This document shows positions 1 to 5,327 of a stretch of DNA of 5,327 bases, piece after piece. The position numbers and the translations under genes are program-made. This stretch comes from an uncultured Roseiflexaceae bacterium (GTDB taxonomy: Bacteria; Chloroflexota; Chloroflexia; Chloroflexales; Roseiflexaceae), in assembly GCA_903868295.1 (NCBI GenBank), contig CAIPUQ010000043.1:1-5327 (forward strand), written 5' to 3'. Under the pieces are notes generated by a model. The model was not told where the DNA came from, did no database searches, and saw only the letters and a list, made by a program, of their open reading frames with translations. Each line of letters starts with the position of its first letter. Position 1 is the stretch's first letter.

Positions 1-1635
1 GCGTTATCGCAACTTTTTTCGGTATCGGAAGTCACCATTCGCGGTGATCTCGATATGCTCGAAAGTCAGGGAGCCGTAACCCGCACCCATGGCGGGGCCT
101 TTTGTAGCGATCAACGGCGACAAGTACTCACAAACGGTTTGCCCGGCCGGAGTGACCGGGTCGCGAGTGGTGCATACGCCCAAATCGATGACTACGACAC
201 GATAATGATCGAAGGCGGTGAGACAGGTATTGCACTGGCGAGCAGACTCGCCGAGCGCCGTGGACTGATGATTTATACCGACAGTATCGCCATTGTGAAC
301 CAACTCGCGAGTACCACGCACACGGTTGCACTGATGGGAGGGGTCATTGCAGATGGGCGGAGCATCGGCTGGCCAGACGCCAATCAATTCTTGCCAACCG
401 GCGTGCGCGCACGCTGCTTATTTTTGTCGGGGTTGCCTACCGAAGATATCGGCCGTGATGTTGCTGTTCGGCGCGATACCTTGCGCAAGCGCATGCTCGA
501 TGTCTGTGATCAAGTTATCCTGATGGTCGAAAGCAACGAACTGACCCAATGGGTCAAGCGCGACCAGCAAATCGAACTCGAACGCATCAGCCGTATCATC
601 ACCGATGATGCCATTGATAGTGCGACGATTATCCGTATCGCCGGCGCAGGAATCCCTATGACCATCTGCAGTGCGGGGGGCCGGCGCCATGTCGAGAACA
701 CACCAGTCAAACGTTGGAAGGTCGGCTTTGCCAATCAGGACGAACGCTTGCCATTTGCATCGGCAGTGCGTGCAGGCATGGTTACCGCTGCCAACACCGC
801 AGGGGTCGATTTGTTGTTGGCTGACAACCGAAGTGACGGTAATACAGCGATTGCCAATGTCGACACATTTATTGCGGCACAGGTCGACCTGGCAGTGATT
901 TTCAACACCGACGCACGGGCAAACAACATGATTGTCGAGGCACTCCGACAAGTGAATGTACCGGTTATCGCAATTGACATCCCCATCCCCGGCGCAACAT
1001 TTTTTGGGTTTGATAACTATCGGGCTGGATTGATGACCGGCCGGTTGCTGGGGCAGTACGTACGCCGCCAGTGGCATGGAGTCGTTGATGCAATCTTTAT
1101 GCTCGAGCTCCCAATATCAGGCCCGGTGCCCGCAGCTCGCATGCAAGGGCAGCTCGATGGGTTGCGCGAACAGGTGGCGGTGCCCGATACGCGCGTCGTC
1201 CGTCTCGACAGCCGCAACACCAGCGTCGATTCGTGTGCTGCCACTCGGACCGCCATCAAAAAAATCCGCCGCAACGACCGGGTCGTTATTCTGGGCATCA
1301 ACGACGAAGCCGTGCTGGGTGCGCTGTCAGCATTCGCCGAGGATGGCACATTGACCCGCTGTGTAACCGCAGGGCAAGGTGCCGATAACGATGCGCTACG
1401 TGAATTACGGCGCCCCGGCAGCCGGATGATTGGGGCGGTGGCGAGCTTCCCCGAGCGCTATGGTGAGCGCGTTATCGAGCTTGCCTGTGCGATTTTGCAA
1501 CGCCGGGCGGCACCGCCAGCCCGGTACACCAATCACTGTTATGTGTTGTCTGAAGAAACCATGAGGCAAATCGATTTGACTGCGTTGCGGGGCAGCGTTG
1601 TGTCGGTCAGTGAATACGGAACGCAACGGCGTTAA
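1..1635 (+). CDS. DeoR-type HTH / DeoRC / periplasmic-binding-like sugar sensor fusion regulator (5' partial)
   Basis: This is probably the operon's transcriptional regulator. It is open from base 1 in frame 1, so the true start and about 20 HTH residues lie upstream; an ATG at base 55 falls inside the HTH and is not the start. In window numbering, residues 1-33 are the end of a DeoR HTH (TIRGDL at 12-17, THGGA at 29-33). Residues about 65-205 form a DeoRC-like domain (YTDS at 92-95, MGG at 112-114, IITDD at 199-203). Residues about 239-530 form a LacI/periplasmic-binding-type sugar-binding domain, with GFDNY near 336-340, R380-x-x-G383 and GINDEA near 432-437. Usual DeoR proteins have about 250 residues and end after DeoRC; at least 544 are present here. 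Its position ahead of a RhaI gene suggests control of L-rhamnose genes (an inference). The DeoRC pocket is diverged: GGETG replaces a DSGTT-like loop and ESNEL replaces DSSKF. The domain calls are firm; the ligand and operator are unknown. Confidence 0.88.
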   Translation, partial: ALSQLFSVSEVTIRGDLDMLESQGAVTRTHGGAFCSDQRRQVLTNGLPGRSDRVASGAYAQIDDYDTIMIEGGETGIALASRLAERRGLMIYTDSIAIVNQLASTTHTVALMGGVIADGRSIGWPDANQFLPTGVRARCLFLSGLPTEDIGRDVAVRRDTLRKRMLDVCDQVILMVESNELTQWVKRDQQIELERISRIITDDAIDSATIIRIAGAGIPMTICSAGGRRHVENTPVKRWKVGFANQDERLPFASAVRAGMVTAANTAGVDLLLADNRSDGNTAIANVDTFIAAQVDLAVIFNTDARANNMIVEALRQVNVPVIAIDIPIPGATFFGFDNYRAGLMTGRLLGQYVRRQWHGVVDAIFMLELPISGPVPAARMQGQLDGLREQVAVPDTRVVRLDSRNTSVDSCAATRTAIKKIRRNDRVVILGINDEAVLGALSAFAEDGTLTRCVTAGQGADNDALRELRRPGSRMIGAVASFPERYGERVIELACAILQRRAAPPARYTNHCYVLSEETMRQIDLTALRGSVVSVSEYGTQRR

Positions 1636-1652
1636 CGATAGCGCCCACCATA

Positions 1653-1658
1653 GGGAGG
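1653..1658 (+). promoter_or_regulatory. Shine-Dalgarno sequence of the rhamnose isomerase gene
   Basis: GGGAGG lies five bases before the ATG at 1664. It decides the start: an in-frame ATG at 1598 lies inside the regulator gene and has no such site. The regulator stop (1633-1635) is 28 bases before the start, and no promoter is evident in that gap, so the two genes are probably co-transcribed. Confidence 0.85.
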
Positions 1659-1663
1659 TAATT

Positions 1664-2905
1664 ATGACCGAGATTCGCGGCTATGCAGCACTCTGTGAAG
1701 ACATCACGGCCAATGGCCTCGACGTCAATGCCATCAAAACAGCCTTGAAAGCCCAACACATCGAAACCCCGAGTTGGGGATACGCCAATAGTGGTACGCG
1801 CTTTAAGGCGTTTGCATGGCCTGGTGCCGCCCGCACCACCCGTGAGAAGCTCGATGACGCTGCTATGGTCCATGCGATGACGGGTATTGCTCCGTCGGTG
1901 GCAGTGCATATCCCATGGGACAAACCCGAAGACGGTGACTACGCCGGGATGTGCCAATATGCCGAATCAAAGGGCATCACCATCGGCGCCGTCAACCCCA
2001 ACGTCTTCCAAGACGATCAGTATCGCCTCGGTTCGTTGGGTAATCCAGACCCCAATGTCCAAGAAGAAGCACTCGACCACATGCTCGAGTGTTGCGAAAT
2101 CATGGGCAAACTCAAAAGCAACGCGCTGAGTCTGTGGTTTGCAGACGGTACAAACTACGCCGGTCAAGACAACTTGCGTGGGCGCAAGCGCCGCTTCGAA
2201 GAGGGCCTCAAGCAAATCTACAAAGAGCTCCCTGCAAACGGGCGCATGTTGATCGAGTACAAATTCTTTGAACCTGCGTTCTACAGCACCGACATCCCCG
2301 ATTGGGGTACTGCCTACGCATGGGCGCTCAAACTCGGTCCACAAGCAGAGGTGTTGGTGGACCTCGGACATCACGCCCAAGGAGTCAACATCGAGCAAAT
2401 CGTGGCGTTTTTGCTGGACGAAAACCGCCTCGGCGGGTTCCACTTTAACAATCGCAAGTATGCCGACGACGATTTGATTGTCGGGAGTAGCAATCCCTAC
2501 GAATTGTTTCTGATTTACAACGAATTGACCGGTGCAGCATTAGGGAGCGACGAACCAGCACGACGCTGCGCCCAAAACGTTGCATATATGCTCGACCAGT
2601 GCCATAACATCGAGGGCAAACTGGCGGCAGTCATTTATTCGGTCATGAACTGCCAAGAAGCGTACGCAAAATCACTCCTCGTGCCGCGGGCCGCACTAGC
2701 CGACGCACAGCGTCGTGGTGATGTATTGGGTGCGCATCGGTTGTTGAGTGACGCGTATCGCACCGATGTGCGGCCATTGTTGGCCCAGGTACGGCGCGAA
2801 CAAGGCATTGCCGAAGACCCCATTGCCGCCTACAAAGCGAGCGGCTACGAGCAGAAAATCGCCCGCGAACGCGGTGTGGCCGATGCATCCGGCGGATTTC
2901 AATAA
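1664..2905 (+). CDS. rhaI: L-rhamnose isomerase, RhaI type (TIM barrel, metal-dependent)
   Basis: This cytoplasmic enzyme interconverts L-rhamnose and L-rhamnulose, the first step of phosphorylating L-rhamnose catabolism. The 413-residue product is close in size to the Pseudomonas stutzeri enzyme (about 430). Motifs fit that family: H82 in AVHIPWD, E198-Y-K200 in IEYKFFEP, D233-L-G-H236 in VDLGHH, H260 in GGFHFNN, D268 in YADDD and D311 in MLDQCHN. The spacings E198-D233 (35) and E198-H260 (62) match the P. stutzeri metal ligands E219, D254 and H281 as I recall them. The C-terminal DPIAAYKASGY followed by a basic tail is also typical. RhaI enzymes of this class can be promiscuous for other aldoses such as L-lyxose, L-mannose and D-allose, so the physiological substrate is inferred. 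It is not the E. coli RhaA type, which has a different sequence. The gene sits 28 bases after the regulator. Confidence 0.92.
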   Translation: MTEIRGYAALCEDITANGLDVNAIKTALKAQHIETPSWGYANSGTRFKAFAWPGAARTTREKLDDAAMVHAMTGIAPSVAVHIPWDKPEDGDYAGMCQYAESKGITIGAVNPNVFQDDQYRLGSLGNPDPNVQEEALDHMLECCEIMGKLKSNALSLWFADGTNYAGQDNLRGRKRRFEEGLKQIYKELPANGRMLIEYKFFEPAFYSTDIPDWGTAYAWALKLGPQAEVLVDLGHHAQGVNIEQIVAFLLDENRLGGFHFNNRKYADDDLIVGSSNPYELFLIYNELTGAALGSDEPARRCAQNVAYMLDQCHNIEGKLAAVIYSVMNCQEAYAKSLLVPRAALADAQRRGDVLGAHRLLSDAYRTDVRPLLAQVRREQGIAEDPIAAYKASGYEQKIARERGVADASGGFQ

Positions 2906-2924
2906 GCACTGCGTACCTTTTCGA

Positions 2925-2966
2925 CCGCTTGCAACGGTATGTCTTGTAGACAACTGATGCAAGCGG
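2925..2966 (+). promoter_or_regulatory. Inverted repeat / potential RNA hairpin overlapping the next gene's ribosome binding site
   Basis: CCGCTTGCA (2925-2933) is perfectly complementary to TGCAAGCGG (2958-2966), a 9-bp stem. The 24-base loop holds a small nested stem: GTCT (2941-2944) with AGAC (2948-2951) around TGT. The right arm ends on the first two bases of the GGAGGA Shine-Dalgarno sequence of the gene starting at 2975. It has no trailing U-tract, so it is not a standard intrinsic terminator. It may tune translation, act as an mRNA processing or stability element between rhaI and the next gene, be a DNA operator, or be the relic of a transposon-end hairpin. The repeat is directly visible; its role is inferred. 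Confidence 0.6.
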
Positions 2967-2970
2967 AGGA
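2965..2970 (+). promoter_or_regulatory. Shine-Dalgarno sequence of the 129-residue protein gene
   Basis: GGAGGA is four bases before the ATG at 2975. It favours that start over the in-frame ATGs at 2939 and 2957, neither of which has a purine-rich site upstream. Its first two bases are also the last two of the right arm of the 2925-2966 inverted repeat. Confidence 0.75.
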
Positions 2971-2974
2971 TGGT

Positions 2975-3364
2975 ATGCAACGTCGTGTATTGTCGGTGCA
3001 GTGGACGGACGGGATGGGGATTCTGCCGCGTGGGGAAGACTACGCAAACGTCGCCGCCGAAGCACTCCGGTTGAGTATTTGGCGAGTGGGTTGTGTCGCA
3101 TTGGCGTGCAAGGTCAGCGAAGCAGAAGTCCGACTCGTCATCCAATGCGATGACCGTCATGACCCACGTGCGTTGGTCGATTGGGTGCGCGCGGCGGCGA
3201 GCTTTGCGATTAGTTGCTACACCGGGTTTGCACCTGATTGGGATGCGCCATATCACTACGAGTGGGTGTCGCCTGAGCGCGCCGGGGTCCACATCATGCA
3301 CTGTGTCTCTGGGCATAGAGGTGCGACAACCATGCACACAGCAGACGATACAACGGTGTTATGA
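2975..3364 (+). CDS. Small protein resembling a degenerate Y1 (IS200/RAYT-like) transposase domain; function unknown
   Basis: The product is a 129-residue soluble protein without signal peptide or membrane segment. I do not recognise it with certainty. Its layout resembles a Y1_Tnp domain: an N-terminal strand, a helix near 21-36, strand VGCVALAC (38-45), strand EVRLVIQ (51-57), then DPRALVDWVRAAASFAI (63-79), W89...Y93 and VSP (98-100), ending in VHIMHCVSGHR (105-115). These parallel the family's 'MPDHVHLLV', 'SPSELVRxLK', 'W..gYfv.sVs' and 'Y-I-x-N-Q-x-H-H-R' regions as I remember them. If so, the HUH pair is replaced by E51-V-R53 and the catalytic tyrosine by about H106, so it could not transpose. 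It has five cysteines (40, 45, 58, 81, 110) in no zinc-finger spacing. It lies 69 bases after rhaI and 31 before GH127, so it is probably co-transcribed. It may be a domesticated nucleic-acid-binding protein, a decaying insertion, or an unrelated ferredoxin-like fold. That it is a real gene is likely; the family is tentative. Confidence 0.6.
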   Translation: MQRRVLSVQWTDGMGILPRGEDYANVAAEALRLSIWRVGCVALACKVSEAEVRLVIQCDDRHDPRALVDWVRAAASFAISCYTGFAPDWDAPYHYEWVSPERAGVHIMHCVSGHRGATTMHTADDTTVL

Positions 3365-3383
3365 TAGGGGCATGATTCTGCTT

Positions 3384-3390
3384 GGGAGGT
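3384..3390 (+). promoter_or_regulatory. Shine-Dalgarno sequence of the GH127 gene
   Basis: GGGAGGT ends five bases before the ATG at 3396, nearly identical in sequence and spacing to the rhaI site. An in-frame ATG at 3372 is preceded by a weaker AGGGG (3366-3370) directly abutting it. Starting there would place this strong site inside the coding region, so 3396 is preferred. Confidence 0.8.
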
Positions 3391-3395
3391 ACGCA

Positions 3396-5258
3396 ATGTC
3401 GCGTCAATCATTTGTGGTGGATACGAGTGCAAGCCCGCATGCCCTGCTCCGTCCCTTGCCGCTGCAAGGCGTGACCATCCGTGATCACTTCTGGGCACCA
3501 CGCATTGCCACCAATACACAGGTCACGTTGCCGTCGCAGTATGCTCATTGCGAAGAGACCGAACGGATAGCCAACTTCCGTCGCGCAGCAGGGGCCGAAG
3601 AGGGCGACTTCGTCGGCTTGTTTTTCAATGATTCTGACGTCTACAAATGGCTCGAAGCTGTGGGTTGGAACGATGCAATCAGTGATTCGCCAGGCCTGAG
3701 CGTCATCCGTGACAAAGTCGTCGCCGACATCGTCGCCGCCCAGCGCACAGATGGCTACCTCAATAGTTATTTCACCAAAGAACGAAGCGACGACCGCTGG
3801 ACCAACTTCGATCTGCACGAAATGTACTGTGCAGGTCATTTCTTTCAAGCGGCAATCGCCATCTACCGTACCAGCGGTGCACGCACGGCACTCGATGCTG
3901 CGTGCAAAATGGCCGATCATATCGACGCAACGTTCGGCCCCGCAAGCGACGGCAAACGCCCCATCACCGATGGCCATCCAGAAGTAGAACTCGCACTCGT
4001 CGAGTTGTATCGGGTGACCAAAGAGCAGCGCTATTTGACGTTGGCTGACTTTATGGTGTCTGTCCGGGGTGCCAATCAACTGGGCAATCAGAAGTTCGAT
4101 AACCTCTATTACCAAGATCACAAACCCTATCGTGACTTGCATGATGTGGTCGGGCATGCCGTGCGGATGCTCTATTTGGCAGCCGGCGCGACGGACCTCT
4201 GGCTCGAGACAGGCGAACCAGCCCTCAAAGCGGCCATTGACGCACAATGGCACAACATGACTCAAAAGCGCATGTATGTCAGCGGTGGTGTCGGTTCGCG
4301 CTGGCACGGTGAGGCGATTGGTGACGATTATGAGTTGCCCAATCCGACGGCGTATACCGAGACGTGTGCAGCGATTGCCTCGGTAATGTGGAACTGGCGT
4401 TTGTTGCAAGGCACCGGCGATGCCAAATATGCCGATTTGATGGAATGGACCCTCTACAACGGCGTCATGCCGGGCTTATCGGTCAGCGGGAACGAGTACT
4501 TCTACCAGAATCCGCTCGAAAACGATGGCACACACCGGCGCTCGGCATGGTTTGGCTGCGCATGCTGCCCGCCGAATGTCGCTCGTTTGCTGGCGCAGTT
4601 GGGGAGCTACGTCGCCAGCGTCGATAGTCAATCGTTGTGGCTTCACACATATATGCAGGGCGACATCGACGCGGCGGGCAGCGGGCTCGATGCAGCGGTG
4701 TCGGTTACCACCGAGTACCCGTGGGACAACACCGTACGCATCACGGTGACCCGTGGCGGGCAATGGACGTTGCGCGCCCGTGTGCCGAGTTGGGCGAGTG
4801 GTGCCACCGTGACGGTTGGCGGTGTGCGCCAAAACGCCGAACCAAACACGTATGTCGCACTGCGCCGGGCCTGGCAAGTGGGTGATGAAGTCGTGTTGGT
4901 GTTCCCGATGCAGCCACGACTCATCATGGCACACCCATCCGTCATCAACAACAATGGCCGTGTGGCCGTAGCCCGTGGCCCGCTGTTGTACTGTATCGAA
5001 CAGGTCGATCAGAGCATGCCGGTTGCATCACTCCGCATCGATCCCCGCACGCAGTGGGCCGAAGCAGCAGGACCAGTGGCGTTGGGTGCACATACTCTGT
5101 TACATGCAAAGGGCTATAGCACGAGCACCCCGGACGATGCGTTGTATGCACCCTGGCGGCACGACGCACGTCAGCCGGTGCGATTGACATTGGTTCCGTA
5201 CCATCTATGGGCGAATCGCGCTGCCGGGGCGATGACCGTCTGGATCCCGTTGGCGTAG
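3396..5258 (+). CDS. Glycoside hydrolase family 127 (beta-L-arabinofuranosidase-like), zinc-cysteine dependent
   Basis: The 620-residue product matches GH127 (formerly DUF1680) over its length; characterised HypBA1 of Bifidobacterium longum has about 658 residues. It has an N-terminal (alpha/alpha)6-barrel to about residue 400, then beta-sandwich domains. The HypBA1 catalytic set is intact: E306 (GEAI) fits acid/base E322; E322 and C324 (TETC) fit zinc ligands E338 and C340; C390 and C391 (CACCPPN) fit nucleophile C417 and ligand C418. The 16-residue gap between the two glutamates is the same. The cysteine nucleophile attacks the anomeric carbon in a retaining hydrolysis. The N-terminus is not a signal peptide, so it acts in the cytoplasm on imported oligosaccharides. 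GH127 contains other activities, including an aceric-acid-releasing enzyme for rhamnogalacturonan II, so the substrate is open. The neighbouring rhamnose isomerase fits a rhamnose-containing pectic glycan. The family call is firm; the specificity is inferred. Confidence 0.93.
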   Translation: MSRQSFVVDTSASPHALLRPLPLQGVTIRDHFWAPRIATNTQVTLPSQYAHCEETERIANFRRAAGAEEGDFVGLFFNDSDVYKWLEAVGWNDAISDSPGLSVIRDKVVADIVAAQRTDGYLNSYFTKERSDDRWTNFDLHEMYCAGHFFQAAIAIYRTSGARTALDAACKMADHIDATFGPASDGKRPITDGHPEVELALVELYRVTKEQRYLTLADFMVSVRGANQLGNQKFDNLYYQDHKPYRDLHDVVGHAVRMLYLAAGATDLWLETGEPALKAAIDAQWHNMTQKRMYVSGGVGSRWHGEAIGDDYELPNPTAYTETCAAIASVMWNWRLLQGTGDAKYADLMEWTLYNGVMPGLSVSGNEYFYQNPLENDGTHRRSAWFGCACCPPNVARLLAQLGSYVASVDSQSLWLHTYMQGDIDAAGSGLDAAVSVTTEYPWDNTVRITVTRGGQWTLRARVPSWASGATVTVGGVRQNAEPNTYVALRRAWQVGDEVVLVFPMQPRLIMAHPSVINNNGRVAVARGPLLYCIEQVDQSMPVASLRIDPRTQWAEAAGPVALGAHTLLHAKGYSTSTPDDALYAPWRHDARQPVRLTLVPYHLWANRAAGAMTVWIPLA

Positions 5259-5261
5259 GTA

Positions 5262-5278
5262 TTGCGAAGACGACGCAA
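5262..5278. repeat. Short imperfect dyad between GH127 and the kinase gene
   Basis: TTGCG (5262-5266) and CGCAA (5274-5278) form a 5-bp inverted repeat with a 7-base spacer. It could be a weak stem or an operator half-site pair, but a 5-bp match of this kind arises easily by chance. No T-tract follows, so it is not a terminator. Confidence 0.2.
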
Positions 5279-5284
5279 AGATGC

Positions 5285-5288
5285 GGAG
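5285..5288 (+). promoter_or_regulatory. Shine-Dalgarno sequence of the partial kinase gene
   Basis: GGAG is nine bases before the ATG at 5298 and twelve before the second ATG at 5301. The spacing favours the first ATG. The 39-base gap from the GH127 stop suggests the operon continues. Confidence 0.55.
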
Positions 5289-5297
5289 TACAGGCCT

Positions 5298-5327
5298 ATG
5301 ATGCTCGGTATCGATTTGGGCGGCACC
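5298..5327 (+). CDS. Probable ROK-family sugar kinase (or ROK regulator), 3' partial
   Basis: Only ten codons are present, reading MMLGIDLGGT. This is the N-terminal phosphate-1 loop of the ASKHA (actin/hexokinase/Hsp70) ATP-binding fold. The GIDLGGT form with two glycines is the usual ROK signature. FGGY kinases such as rhamnulokinase more often read DxGTxS or DLGASSGR, so this is probably not RhaB. A ROK kinase would phosphorylate a hexose or similar sugar released from the imported glycan. Because the ATP loop is at the extreme N-terminus with no HTH before it, a kinase is more likely than a ROK/NagC repressor. The rest of the gene lies beyond the window, so substrate and full length cannot be judged. 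Confidence 0.65.
   Translation, partial: MMLGIDLGGT

Noticed and set aside
55..57. ATG at base 55 as the start of the regulator
   Set aside because: It lies within the DeoR helix-turn-helix; homologous sequence continues in frame to the window edge, so the gene starts upstream.
1598..1663. ATG at 1598 as the start of rhaI
   Set aside because: It would overlap the end of the regulator gene without a ribosome binding site; 1664 has GGGAGG at the right distance and a RhaI-like N-terminus.
2925..2966. Rho-independent terminator after rhaI
   Set aside because: The stem is followed by GGAGGATGG rather than a T-run and the loop is long (24 bases), so termination is unlikely.
3301..3341. Possible hairpin at the 3' end of the small gene (CTGTGT 3301-3306 with ACACAG 3336-3341, nested CTCT/AGAG)
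   Set aside because: The stems are short, widely spaced and inside coding sequence; easily expected by chance. It was considered as the right-end partner of the upstream hairpin but shares no sequence with it.
3093..3395. In-frame extension of the GH127 gene upstream to an ATG at 3093 (721 residues)
   Set aside because: It overlaps the 129-residue gene in another frame, does not resemble GH127 N-termini, and lacks a Shine-Dalgarno sequence as good as GGGAGGT before 3396.
3408..4409. Long reverse-strand open frame (333 codons) opposite the GH127 gene
   Set aside because: It is a codon-bias mirror of a confidently identified gene and its translation has no recognisable domain. Similar antisense frames at 418-1077, 1967-2443 and 2696-3337 were dropped for the same reason.
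1..5327. CRISPR arrays, tRNA/rRNA genes, complete insertion sequences, phage or defence genes
   Set aside because: No regularly spaced repeats, no cloverleaf or rRNA-like sequence, no transposon ends with target duplications, and no defence-type domains were seen on either strand.

Overview
The window reads as one co-directional (+ strand) carbohydrate-catabolism operon segment in a chromosome of roughly 55-60% G+C. All genes are tightly spaced (gaps of 28, 69, 31 and 39 bases), each internal gene has a clear purine-rich Shine-Dalgarno sequence, and no promoter or intrinsic terminator is visible between genes. My best guess for the host is a Chloroflexota bacterium (Chloroflexus/Roseiflexus/Herpetosiphon-like). 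This rests on gene content (DeoR regulator fused to a sugar-binding domain, RhaI-type isomerase, GH127) and overall sequence style, not on a marker gene, so it is moderate to low confidence.

Layout: (1) 1-1635, a regulator truncated at its 5' end by the window edge. It combines a DeoR-type helix-turn-helix, a diverged DeoR C-terminal (DeoRC) domain and a periplasmic-binding-protein-like sugar sensor in one chain. (2) 1664-2905, an L-rhamnose isomerase of the RhaI type with recognisable metal and catalytic residues. (3) 2975-3364, a 129-residue protein of no certain family. I read it as a catalytically dead relative of the Y1 (IS200/RAYT) transposase domain, preceded by a 9-bp perfect inverted repeat whose right arm runs into its Shine-Dalgarno sequence. 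(4) 3396-5258, a GH127 glycosidase (beta-L-arabinofuranosidase family) with all zinc and catalytic residues in place and no signal peptide. (5) 5298-window end, the first ten residues of a probable ROK-family sugar kinase or regulator.

Together the genes suggest cytoplasmic use of imported plant cell-wall oligosaccharides, with rhamnose and an L-arabinofuranosyl-like sugar being the likely components (pectin or rhamnogalacturonan type). GH127 would cleave the terminal sugar, RhaI would isomerise L-rhamnose to L-rhamnulose, and the fused regulator would sense a sugar ligand and control the operon. The unexpected elements are the triple-domain regulator with a degenerate DeoRC pocket, and the transposase-like small protein placed inside the sugar operon behind an RNA hairpin.
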